Shown piece by piece: positions 11,258-23,020 of a stretch of DNA of 64,000 nucleotides (its first letter is position 1; each line of letters opens with the position of its first letter). Source of the stretch: Ipomoea triloba (taxonomy: Eukaryota > Streptophyta > Magnoliopsida > Solanales > Convolvulaceae); assembly GCF_003576645.1 (NCBI RefSeq), contig NC_044925.1:22136299-22200298 (forward strand), read 5' to 3'. The notes under the pieces were generated by a model. It saw nothing but the letters and a program-made list of their open reading frames with translations. It searched no databases and was not told where the DNA came from. A program made the position numbers and the translations under genes.

Positions 11258-14131
11258 TAAACCCAACGAGAAGAAAGAACAAGGAAAGGTCCAAATCGTG
11301 TATAACACACACTTTCCTTAAAATCGATTCGTTACCTCTTGAGGGTGCTAGGAGCGTTAGTCTCTAAAGATAAGATGGATCATGACTTTAAGTCTGAGCA
11401 AGTCTAGCGAACTAGAAGACACTGGTACCCACTTGGGATTTGATTTGCACCCCTACACAAGAGAGAGCCTCTATGCTATACAATTCAACTTCTTTCTAAA
11501 CGGCTCTTGTATATATAATGGTGTAAATCCACTTTCCAAACCAATGTGGGGCAAGTGTTTTTCTAAAGCTTATCCACCTTCATTTTTCAACTCAAATGAA
11601 TCTACTTTGAGAATCAATTTCTCATTCAGTCATTATCCATTTTGAGCGTACAATGCATCAATTTCTTCGTCGCACTACGAAGAGTGCGAATCAACTTTAA
11701 TCTGACTCAAATCATAAGTGGAGCCTACATATATGTGCACCACAAATATCCACTTAAATGTCATTTTTATGATAAAAATTCCAACAAGACGTGGCTAGGC
11801 TCTCTCCTCCTAGGAAGGTGCGTTGTGTGCAATGGTGTTAGTAGGTTAAGTTAGAAGCGTTTCCCCCTCCCTTTAGAAAAAAAAGTATATCTAAGATTTT
11901 AGGTTGCGTCTACTCTAACTATCTAGTTTTTATTATTCATTCTTTTTTTTTAACTGTAAAAATGTATAAGTAAATGTATTATTTATTTGTATTTCTCTAA
12001 AAAATACAAAAATTCACTAATTATTAAATACACATTCTTGCTTTAAATATGAGAATTATAATTTACTTATGTGATGGTTTGCCTACTTTTCATGAGTGGG
12101 CGTTAATGGCATGCATTATGATTTGTGATCCCATACCATTGACTTTCTCAATAATAATGTTTGTGGTCTTTTATCCTTACCTTTTTGTGCCGCTTGCCAC
12201 CTTGGTACAAGGAATTAAAGCCATCTTTTGGTCCAACGATTCAGAGATGGATGGTGGTTGGAATTTAATTAAGGCTCGGATATATACAATTTTATTATAA
12301 GATTTTTTTTTTCGGTATCAACTCATTTGCATCCTTTTAATGTAATTATTGAGTAATGTTAAAAGAAAACAAAAAAAGAATCATATAATGCTTATTCAAT
12401 TTTATTAAATTTAATATAATTTATTTCTTATATTAACAATAATGTATGTAACACGATAAAAAGATGTAGTAGATCAATGAAGAAAATGAAAATATGTATT
12501 TTCAACATTTCTATTAAAAAAAAAAAAAAGCAACACCGTATACAAACCAAATATAATGAGGTGAAAATAACTTAATAAGATTGTCTTAATATGATAGAGC
12601 ATTAGAGCCTCCATCTCATATGAATAGCTAGGTAGCTAGAGTTAATGGAGTTGATCGCTAGAGTTTTCATATTTTCTAAATATCTTTACTTTTGTTGAAT
12701 TGAGAATCGCTTTTCTAATCCTATATAAATGAGGAAAACAAAAAGTAAAATAATGTCATATTATACTCCATAATGGCTGATGGCATGTGAGTAGTTGAAA
12801 ACCAAGTTCACTAGATAATTGGTAGATTGAACGAATTTGGTTTATCAAGTTAATTACGTTATCTTTAGGTTGAATAGCTTAATTTTCAATAGTATTCAAA
12901 AAAAAAAAAAAAAAAAAAGCTTAATTGTATTTTTATATGTAATTTAGTGATTAATTTGACCCTTAGCTTGTTCATTTTTCATAATGAATGATTTGTAAAA
13001 TCTATGTTAAATTCTAATAATTACCCATTACCCTTCTCCTAAATTGGAGTAACATTCGCTTGCTCTAAAGCACAATTGAACAATAAAAAAATAATAATAA
13101 TAATAATAACTCTATTTTACTAAGTGCTGTAAGGTGTAGAGTTGGACTCCTACTAAGAAAAAAGTATAAAGTTGACTTTGTTGTGAACACCAAATCTCAC
13201 AATTTACTTTCAAAAGACATTATTAGCATGTCTAGTTCACGTAATGAATTTTGAGGTAATAAGAATCATATTCCATAGAGAATGGGATAAGCAAGGAATA
13301 AAATAAGAATTACATTTCATTCATTGTTTGATTCATTGAAAATTAAAATAGACGTTAGCAATTGTATTCTAGAAATTAATTGGATTAAGGAATAGAAATG
13401 CAATAAACATTAAAAACACAAAATTACCTCCACACAAAAAAAAACACACACACAAAGTCAAATAGTGTGAAAGATTGTAGTGCCTATAGGCACCATACCT
13501 CTTTGTACAAAGTCAAATAGTGTGAGAACACTGTTGACTCTACATTCCATACAAATTCAAAGCTAGACTTGGCAATTTATCATACAACCATTAACACAAT
13601 ACGAAATCAGATACAAAAACAACATATTAAGGAGTAATGTTTAATCTAAACATGTCCTAGGTTATTAACGGGTTGATCCGTTAAGAACCTGCTAAAATTT
13701 ATGTCTTAACGGGTTAACCTGTTAATGTTAGAAAAATAGTGTCGCGCAGATATTATAAATATTGACTAAGTGTTTAGAAACATAGCGTATGAAGGAGTAG
13801 GAAATGATTTACTGTGCTGTGTTCTGCCTTAAGAGCAATTTCTCGGGAACGATGCAGTCGTATAAATTAGTATTGCTCCGCAAGGTTGACGCAATGCTAC
13901 GGTTACGTGCACCCATAAACATAGATAGAACCTGACTTTATCATATAGCTTAGACTGACTTTAACAAGTCGTATTCATGTTTAGCCTTATCGTGTTCTTA
14001 TTGTTATTGTGTCCCACCCATTAATGAACCCATTTGCATGAATTGCCATGTCTACTCAAAATCTTCACCAATGACTTTAAGATAGTATTGTGTATAAGAG
14101 TAATGAGTGTCGATCGACATCTTAGAATTTT

Positions 14132-14172
<41 letters not shown>

Positions 14173-14800
14173 TTGAAAACTCAAGAATAACCTGATACCA
14201 AGACCCCCTCAAAATAACTATTTTCCTTGAAAGGAGTATAGACTCATACCCATAAATAAAATAAATTACTACATAATGAAATAAACATATCCTCAAGAAT
14301 ATAATTTAATTCTTGACATCAAAGGTGTTGTAAGATTGAAATGCAATTCTCAGAATAACATTATTCCCTTACTCGAAAACTTTTATGTAAATATTTAAAA
14401 AAAAAAAATCAAAATCCAATAATAACATTGTTGAAGGATATGATGATAAATGCACGATCATCAATGTGGGTGGATAAATTTCGAAAATCTACAGGGATGA
14501 GAACTGGCAAAGTAAACTATGGCGTCTACGGCTGTCCAAAGGGCCCATGTAGCGCTTACTCAAAATTAGACCCCCACCTGTGACTTGTGAAATGGAATAT
14601 AGACTTTCTATGCCATGCCAGGCCCTCGAAAGGAGAATCATTTTCTTGGATAAATACCCCTTATTATATACTCCTACAACTTCCGTATTAATCTTTTCCT
14701 GTGTTTATTCTGTGCCATGAATTTCGAGAATCACGGAAAAGATGCAATACGGTCCACTATCAGTACTGCCATAAACAATAAAGAAGCAGCTGCAAGTTAG
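11258..14800. other. AT-rich intergenic DNA, no gene supported
   Basis: Frames at 11382-11854 and 12049-12300 are 70-87 codons long, lack recognisable domains or splice context, and I do not call them genes. Simple repeats: A-run at 12898-12917, (TAA)n near 13090-13110, (AT)n at 14137-14171. Text near 13660-13760 ('aacgggttgatccgttaag') looks like a short inverted-repeat transposon remnant. Confidence 0.4.
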
Positions 14801-14874
14801 CCTCAAATGATGAGATGGGATGGAGAGAGAAGAAGAAGAAGAAAAAAAAAACAATTTTGTAATCTAGGCAGAGG

Positions 14875-17800
14875 ATGATGATGATGATGAGAAAAAGGGT
14901 GAAAGCTCAAAAAAGGGGAGAGCAGTGTGGGGAAGGGCCAGCAGAAAAGCAAGGAAATTTGGGGGAAAAGTTGAAGAAAGTTGGGAAAAGAGGGGGTCAC
15001 TCCACTCCAATCATACCCTTTTGGAGGCTCTACAAACATCAAGATCAAGAACCTCATACTACTTTTGTATCTTCAAGAAAACTTGGTGCCACCCTTTGGG
15101 AGCTCCATCACTATAAGCTGCCTCTTTCTAAAATGCAACAGGGTGTGGGTGTGGGTGTTCCCCTTGCAAGGCTTCGCCACCGCCACCGCCACCGCCATGA
15201 GGAGGAGAACACAGAGCTTGATCCTCCCCCTGATCCTTCTCCAATTTTGCCTGAACTGGTAAAGATTGAATCTTTATGCTCTTTATATGGTTCTAAATTT
15301 TTCTATTATCACCCTTCTTTTTCTCTATGTTTATGGTGTTTGTTTTCATTATGGTTTTGTCATTAAGATGGAATTTACTGAATTTGCTTCATTATTGGTG
15401 GTGAAACTTCTCTATGGTTTGATTTTCTGCTTCTGTTTTTTGGTACTATGTTAGAGGTGTTTTATAATTGGACTTATTTTTTTTTGCTGTCCCCATCTGT
15501 TTTTTTGTTCTTTTGTTGATCATATATCAGTATTTGGACCTCAATTCATCCAAAAGGGCAAAAGGACAGCTTCTTAACAATGATGGCCACATGTGAAATA
15601 ATGCTATACATGCCCATTCTGCTTGTCCCTTGGGTTGTCTGAATGTTTAGCATAATTTCAGAATAGTTATGAATGTTATCTAATGGTTCTAGGTTTCCTG
15701 GTGTCCATAATGTTGTAGCTTCGTTTTTTATGAACCTGAGGGGGTTCCGAGTGGGCGAGAATCCGACTGAATTGCACTCAAGAATTTGTTTGGTGTTTGC
15801 TGGTTAGATTTAATGTTTGCATCTGTTCATGGTTGATAATCTACCTAATATGATTGATATCCTTATTCGATGATTTGAGGATATATATATTTCCCGCGAT
15901 TTGCAAACCCAGCAAGGTTTCTGACAATTTGCTAATAACATCTGTTTCTGATGGCAGCCAGAAAGCGCGGGCAGTTTGAGGAGGCATCTTGTTGCGTCAC
16001 TAATGCAGCATCATCGGCCCGTTGAAAGGAGTAGCCATGCCATACAACCCGTATCTCCTGCAAGTTACAACAGCTCAATGGAGGTATAAATTTATATTTC
16101 AATTTTCCAGTTTATCTAGTCTGGATGATTTCTTTAATTCTTAATTGTAGGTTAAAGCATAGCCAGTGTGCCCTCAAACCATCATAATCACAATTGCAAT
16201 TAGTGATCAATCTAAACATGATCACGTAGAAAAGTTAAAAATATGGAAACGTAATTATATAGTTTACATACCAATTAAAACCATAATTATCTTAAAAGAA
16301 CATTGTATAGGAAGAAGATGGTGTATAATATCAAAGGTATAAATACATGAAATTTACTATTAGAAAGACTTGGCATCTTTTGCCATATCAAAGGCATCTT
16401 TACACGCTTCTATGCTGCAGGTAGCCCCTTACAACCCCGCAATTACTCCTTCGAGTTCTGTAGATTTCAAGGGGAGAATTGGGGAGGGTGGTTATAGCCT
16501 CAGAACATCAACGGAACTGCTTAAGGTGTTGAATCGAATCTGGAGCCTGGAAGAGCAACACGTATCCAACATGACACTTGTGAGGAAATTAAAGAAAGAG
16601 CTCGGCCATGCTCATATGCGTATCAAAGAGTTGTTGCAAGAGCAGCAAGCTGATCGACGGGGAGTGGATGAATTAATGAAGCAGATTACTGAAGACAAAC
16701 TGGTTAGGAAAGGCAAGGAACAAGACCGAATAAATGCTGCTGTGCAGTCTGCCAGGGATGAGCTGGATGACGAAAGGAAGCTAAGGAAACGCTCGGAGAG
16801 CTTGCATCGCAAATTAGCTCGTGAACTTTTGGAAGTCAAAACATCTTTTGCTAATGCTGTGAAAGAGTTGGAAAGGGAGAGAAAATCTCGTAAACTTTTG
16901 GAAGACCTTTGCGATGAGTTTGCGTGGGGAATTAGCGACTATGAACAAGAATTGCATTCTCTGAGACAGAAATCTGACAAGGAATGGACGGGAAGGACCA
17001 ATGATGATAGGCTGATTCTTCATATATCAGAATCATGGCTTGACGAAAGGATGCAGATGAAACTACAACTACAGCGTGGTGGAGGAGAAGAAAATCCTAC
17101 AGTGGAAAAACTAAGCTCCGAAATAGAGGAATTTCTTCAAATTAAAAGGGCTGGAATCAAGAGCAATCCCCACTTGGAGGATCCCACCTACCGTAGAAGT
17201 TCTCTAGAATCCATCCCTCTGAATGTTGCTGTTAGTGCTCCTCAAGACGAGGGTGATGAAGATATTTCTGTAGGTAGTGATTCACATTGTTTTGAGTTAC
17301 GCAAAGCAAGTGCTGTTGACTCAAAATCCCCGGAAAATGAAGCCAAGGGCCATGACACCGAAGAGATTGTGAAGGCAGACTATACAATGCAAAAATTTGG
17401 ATCTCATGAAAGGGCCAAGGGTCGCAGTCCATCCAATATGCAGGTGAAGTTTCAAGAAAAGATGGCACAAGCGACACTAGTAAGTAAAGGCGGGGACCAT
17501 GTTCAAGATTTGGAACAAGGGAAAACAATTCGAGAGAGTTTAGCTGAAATAAGCAGTTCAAAGAAACCTGATAGATGCAAGAAAACAGAAGAAGGTAGTT
17601 CTGAAAAAAAGAGTAAACCCCATGCAACTCCTGGACTAAACTCAAACTATAGCATCGATGACTTAATACGAAGCCACTATTTCTTGTCAGAATGTGGAAT
17701 AATGCCTCCTGAAAATGAGTACGGTGCGGCTTCTTTTGGTAATTCCAACTGGAGCAGTCGTGCTAGTCCAGTACGGCAATGGACAGAGAAACTCCCGTCA

Positions 17801-17938
17801 TGTGATAATGAATTCGAGTCCTCTTCAAAATTTCCTCCAGATTCGAAAGAGCATACTTTGAAGGCAAAGCTATTGGATGCGAAGCAACGGGGTCAACAAT
17901 CACGTTCCCGTCCAAAAGGTTCAAAAATTTCATCTTAG
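14875..17938 (+). CDS. Coiled-coil protein of the plant USO1-like/At3g20350 family
   Basis: Three-exon gene, exons 14875-15258, 15958-16083 and 16421-17938, giving 2028 nt (675 aa plus stop). All junctions are GT-AG and phase 0. The start is the first of five tandem ATGs, with an in-frame stop just upstream at 14860. The N-terminal ~120 residues are basic and His/Arg-rich (RHRHRHRH), with the motif RKLGATLWELHHYKL typical of this family. Residues ~190-370 are heptad-rich (SLEEQHVSNMTLVRKLKKEL onward), predicting a long parallel coiled coil. The C-terminal third is Ser/Lys-rich and probably disordered. Homologues in plants are annotated 'intracellular protein transport protein USO1-like' or 'branchless trichome-like' without a settled biochemical role. 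Length matches the Arabidopsis relatives (about 670-725 aa). The gene is convergent with the next one (363 bp between stops). Family assignment is from recall of the motif pattern; function is unknown. Confidence 0.85.
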
Positions 17939-18301
17939 GGTTGAATGTTTTGTAGATTGAGCAATATATAAATCTGCATCCAGCTCAGAGGCTGGAGTTG
18001 TGTGAATATTAGATAAGGTACTCTCTGCAGTTCAGTGTGTTATTCTTAAGTTAAATGTGTAAATCATGTAACACATGCTGACATGGAGAGTTAGGTTTGC
18101 CTGTTCACATATGAAATATATCATAAAATTTCCTTAAGCATTTCACGTTCACAATATTAACCTCACAGATCCTTTACTTGCCTATTTGATTCTCTCCTGA
18201 TATTTAGAAATAAGGCCACAATTTGTTGGGGAATAAAGATTTTGAATCGACACCAAGGTGAATAATTTGTTTGAACTCTTACTTAGCTATAGCTGCTGCA
18301 C
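17939..18301. other. Shared 3' intergenic spacer of two convergent genes
   Basis: This 363-bp stretch contains the 3' untranslated regions of the convergent coiled-coil and acyltransferase-like genes. Nothing else was recognised. Confidence 0.6.
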
Positions 18302-19927
18302 TTAGGACATTGAAAAGACATAGGATGCACCGTTCTTCTTTGGGTTCCCTTGAATAATTGACAGGGTTCTTTCATCCATGTCGATCACAGCTGTGCAAAG
18401 TGTGTGAAGTAATGGACCTGGAAAGTACCACAGAAGAAGCATCATTAATACGGTGATGCTATCATGAGGGTAGAGTTCTCATAATTCCTTGGCATACCTG
18501 TCATGTAAATGGGGTACTTGTTATCATGCATGTCTCCCAGGAGTTCTAGATAATCGCTTTTTGATCCTTTTGGCAATGACGCTGCTCTTTTCTGCCTGCT
18601 TAGTGAGTTCTCATCATGTGCCTTCAATAAGCCAAAACGTCGACAAGTTATGGGCTTCAGTGATTACGTTTTTAACTCTGCTTGATTTTATTATTACTCC
18701 GTATTTTTCTTTTTATGGTCCAGGTCGAAAAGGTTACTTGCCTGGTTAACATGAAGATGAAGGTACATATTAGCATGGAAGAATGGTGTTTCTCCCACCT
18801 CAAGAACCGATACTCTGTATCTTGATGCTGTCTCCACATTCAGAATCCTCCTAGTCCTTGTATCTACCAAGTTATAGCTGTGCCCTACAGATGCTTCGGA
18901 TGAGGAAATCCTCTGAAGTGCACAAAAGCCATAATATCTATCAATCCCGGGTTCGTTTTCTTGATTTAGGCTGTGTCTTAGAGAGTGCAAAAAAGGACTT
19001 ACAGTCAGGGCATCATCAATGCTTTTCGATTCAAGCAAGTCTCGGGAGATGAAGTTCCTTCCAATGCTACCAGCCACGATCTCCTCCTCGGTTGGGGGCA
19101 CCGAATTCAGGGTAAATGCCTGGTACATAACAATCTCATTTTTTTACCTTCTCCGCTTGACTATGCAATGCAAATACTGTTCGATTTTTTACTCACCACT
19201 CCGTGGCTATTGAACCCAAAAGCACAGCTTGGCAGCTCTCCTGCATAGGTGTATGCAGTGAATGTTGTTCCATCGAATAAGGTTGCCTTTATCAAATATC
19301 TGCAGCAATAAACTCAATCGGTCTCCCTTTTTCTCTAAATAATCATAGTCTTACCATATAAAGTATTGCTCTAATTCTAAACATACGTGTGACCAACAAG
19401 CGCGACATTTGCATCCTCGTTGTGAGCTGCAATGGCCATGGAGTCATTCACAACAAGAATGTCCGAACAATCATCATTATTATTATTATCCTCTGGCTGT
19501 GTTTCCTCGTTCCGAATAAATGGAAGTATTTCCTTTCTGAAGTTGAGTAGTAAAATCTTGAAATTCAAAAGAACTGTATTAGTTATGTGACATGTATCCT
19601 GACATTTTACATATATTTATATATATCTGCAGAATGAAGCTTTACTTGAAGAAAAGGCACGCCGCTCCCATCAGAAGTTCCCCGGAGCTCATCCCAGTAG
19701 CCGGGAAACGCCTTGCGGTTGGTTTCACTCAAGGAATGGATGAGAGGGGTCGAAATCGGGGACTGAGCAAAGGGGAGGAGTTGGTTTTGAAGAATGAGGT
19801 CAGTGGACAATCTGCTTCTTATGAGTTTGGAGAACCTCTGACCAATCAAGAACCCAAGCTGGTAGTTTTCACAGGGGCCAACTTCAAATATCTCTAGATT
19901 CTTTCCTTCCATATTCATACTCCCCAT
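18302..19927 (-). CDS. Peptidase C45 / acyl-CoA:6-APA acyltransferase-like protein
   Basis: Six exons on the minus strand: 19927-19646, 19556-19387, 19299-19197, 19119-18742, 18621-18498 and 18417-18302, giving 1173 nt (390 aa). The protein belongs to the NTN-hydrolase family that includes fungal isopenicillin-N acyltransferase. Plant members are uncharacterised. Family landmarks visible are NYQLGFLIGQRFSKLI near residue 25, RGTSDGSGVPFLQ at the exon 1 end, CSDILVVNDSMAIAAHNED (the Cys is the likely autoproteolytic nucleophile, with HNED the N-terminal nucleophile pocket motif), GHTYLIKATLFDGTTFTAYT, GELPSCAFGFNSHGVAFTLN, and a C-terminal TLCTAVIDMDERTLSIIQGN. There is no signal peptide. Intron 4 uses a GC donor (CAG|GCAAGT) instead of GT. 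An acidic Asn/Asp run (NNNNDD) precedes the nucleophile. Frame and length are intact, so the gene looks functional. The substrate is unknown and penicillin-type chemistry should not be assumed. Confidence 0.88.
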
Positions 19928-20317
19928 CCTTTTAAAGAATCTGTTTTGTGTTGTGTGGTGAATGGAGTTATGGAGTTTGGGTAGTTTAAGGTGATAGCTC
20001 CTTATCTTCCTGAATTTCCAAAGGTTAAGGTTTTACCTTGTAAATACAAAAAGACAAATGCAAGTCACGTGCGTCTCCCATTTGTGTCTTTTGATTTGAA
20101 GAAAACGGGTCCTGTTTCCTGTATGGTAGAATGGAATGTCACAATATTATATATGATAGTGTGGTATGTTTCTTTAAGGAAAATTGTCATATGCTTTGTC
20201 AGCAATACGTACACAGGGGAAATGAGTGCAATTTTACAAAATACAAAGTGTATTTGCGGCATGATTACTCTGCCCGACAATTTTTGCCCTGCCCGACAAT
20301 TTGTGATGCCTTTGATG

Positions 20318-20605
20318 AGACTTAATTCTTGGTATCTTGTGATAAATTTTACCGTGGTGGGACTTGATTCTTGATATCTTGTGACAAATTTTACCGTTGC
20401 TATTGGTGAGACTTGATTCTCGGTATCTTGTGACAAATTTGACATTTGTAACCAGTTGACCTGTTCAGAATATTTCGCCACGTTGCTGGTGAGACTTAAT
20501 TCTTGGTATCTTGTGACAAATTTCACATTTGTGACCAGTTGACATGTCCATAATATTCTGCCATGTTGCTAGTGAGACTTGATTCTGTCCAGAATATTCC
20601 ACCAC
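20318..20605. repeat. Tandem repeat block upstream of the acyltransferase-like gene
   Basis: The phrase 'gagacttgattcttggtat' plus 'cttgtgacaaattt' recurs about five times (near 20315, 20355, 20408, 20490, 20573), with shorter units of ~45-50 bp first, then a ~90-100 bp higher-order unit that includes 'ccagttgac' and 'agaatattccgcc'. It lies 390-680 bp upstream of the start of the minus-strand gene, so it is in its promoter region. Positions 19928-20317 show nothing else. Confidence 0.7.
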
Positions 20606-22265
20606 GTGTATGATCTCCCTATTTTATACGATTCTTCTATTTGAGGGTTGGTGGCTAGAAACTTGAAATTGTCACTTGGAGCAAATGAGATGATGTAAAT
20701 TATGGTAATTCAGTTGAATACATAGGTTATACCTCTCACACTACCGCGGGTAACACTCAATCCTTGGTCATTTTTTTCAAACTTCACACTGTGACCAACT
20801 GAGTTGCCCATGCGTGCAATAAAATGATTATTTTATTTTGTATTCATAGTAGTCATTTGTTTTACTATTTAACATTGTAGATAACTATAATGTTCTTTAT
20901 TTTTTTTTTTCATTTCAAAATAAATTGGCTTATTCCTTTGTGGTTTTGCCTATATAGACAAGGATTGAAAGCCTATACAAATATGAGGCAGGGTGGTTGA
21001 CTTTTCTCAAAGCCAAAAAAAAAAAATTGTTCTCTTTAATTGGTTGCTTAGATAGATGTGATGTTTGGTTAATTAAGCATCAAAGAAAGATGAAATGAGT
21101 GTTTGACACTGAATTTGTAGGAATAGGCCCCAAAGAATAAAAGAAAGATAGTGTTAATCATACTGAGATTTGCCAATTCAACCCTAAATCTATGCTAAAT
21201 GCACCACTCAACATCTTATTAATTGGCCTCATAATAATGCACCAAAACTAATTATTCAGTCCACTAAAACTTTTGGCGCATGAGAATTGGCATAGAAGAA
21301 GTAAAACACATTCATTTGATTGGTTATGATGAGAACTGAATATTGTATTGATTCAATTAAACAATTACAATGATGAGGAATAGGAGATATATATACTAGG
21401 GGAGTCTCAGGTAGAATAGGATAGCTAGTCCTAACGTGACTCAAACTCAGAGAGTCCTAATAGTTATGCACAAGTATAGGGTCAATTTAATGGTCTAAAT
21501 TTATAATTTTAAATAAAATATTTATTGTTATAAAATTTATCAAAGAAAATGATGAGATAATATTTAACTCAATTAGAATATAAATGGATGAATTGGCTCA
21601 CATGATTAATTCCAACCAAATTAACCATTAAAAGGTTGTCATTGTTGTAAATTACAATGTCGCTGTCGAAGCTCAAACTTTGATCTTGTCGCTGCCGAAG
21701 CTCGAACTTTGATCTCTGCTTTTAAATACTACTTATTGAACAAGTGAGTTAAGCTTGTGCAAGCAAACTGAATTATATGCTGCTAGTGCTACATCAATAC
21801 CAAAATGAGTGTATCTACGCAGCAAATTAAACATTTGATTGTATGGGGATTGACTGTTATGATGGAGAATCATTATCTCTCTTCTTTTATATGTTTCCAT
21901 TAAAGATTTGCTGAGTAACCAAAGCCTGCAAAGCATGCTTTAATTGGATCTCCCCGCAGTCCAAGGAATTGAAGAGGATTGATGATAGTCTCCTCTTCAT
22001 CAACCGACAGACTACATAATAGCTTCACCTGGCCTCTACTTTACTACTGTGAGGACTAACCTAAATCAATCATTATCACTATCTGTCAATTCTCATACTA
22101 TTCATACATTTCGATTATTTGTTGTTCCATTTAATAACCCTAATAATAATATTATTCAATACTAGAATTAACTTACTTTAATAAGAAATAATACATAACA
22201 AATGAAATGATGAGTTTTATTTAAACTCTTGCGGATTTTTCAAAACGACTAGCTATACTGATTTT

Positions 22266-22307
<42 letters not shown>

Positions 22308-22841
22308 GTCATAATTTTTTATTGATATAAGCATAAATATCATTTATCTCGTTTTGCAATAGAAGAACGGAATTTATTCCTTATTTCTCAAAGGAAACCT
22401 TATATATGTGAGTGGGGTTCCAAAAAATTAAGAAATCGAAACTAAGATTTTGTGATTGCATGCAGTTAAGGTTTTATATGTATAGTGGAATCAAAACATT
22501 GTGATGATGCCTATGAATACATAAACATTTGATGACATGCATTGTTATTATTGTGTGGTGACGCGTGATAGTGTAGATGAGAAAAAAAAAAAGTTAGTCA
22601 GACTTAGTAATTATAAAATTACAAGTTTATTTTCTTGGTAACTACGAGTGTTTTGGTCATAAAAAAAATGGATGAATATACCATAGTTGTTGCCTTTAAT
22701 ATAAAATTAGGTGAAGCTAAAGGGAGTCTGGGGCCAACAGCAACACAAAAGCACGACTTTGTATGAGAAAACCAGCTTTCAACTCCTAAAGAACACACCT
22801 CACTTAGCTTGTTCTACTCTGCAAATCTGCAATAACCACCT
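20606..22841. other. Intergenic DNA, no gene supported
   Basis: No recognisable coding region. Contains an (AT)n microsatellite at about 22270-22305. The stretch 21256-21470 has LTR-like text but no paired ends were found. A pair of 'gctgtcgaagctcgaactttgatct'-type repeats (shortened) lies at 21660-21715. Confidence 0.4.
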
Positions 22842-22850
22842 TATATAAAA
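22842..22850 (+). promoter_or_regulatory. TATA box of the DUF1191 gene
   Basis: TATATAAAA lies 171 bp upstream of the inferred start ATG at 23021, in the CT-rich setting usual for plant core promoters. An out-of-frame upstream ATG at 22905 opens a frame that runs across the main start, which could reduce translation. Confidence 0.55.
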
Positions 22851-23020
22851 GCCTTACAACCTCCCCCGCCATTTCGCTTTATCCACTCCCTTTCCCACTT
22901 CTCAATGCTCCCAAACTGGAATCTTAATTACCCTGCCCTTCAAAAGCCAAAGTCCCACTACAAAACTTCACCATCCATTCTTGACTTCAGTGAAAGTCAT
23001 CTTAGCTCGGTGTTTCTCCA

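Noticed and set aside
11382..11854. Two consecutive frames of 87 and 70 codons
   Set aside because: No recognisable domain, no splice context and AT-rich surroundings; frame length is within chance plus repeat effects.
12049..12300. 83-codon frame with hydrophobic stretch
   Set aside because: No homology recognised and no neighbouring exons; hydrophobicity follows from T-rich DNA.
16612..17645. Minus-strand frames under the coiled-coil gene
   Set aside because: They are shadows of the plus-strand exon, which has clear codon logic and family motifs.
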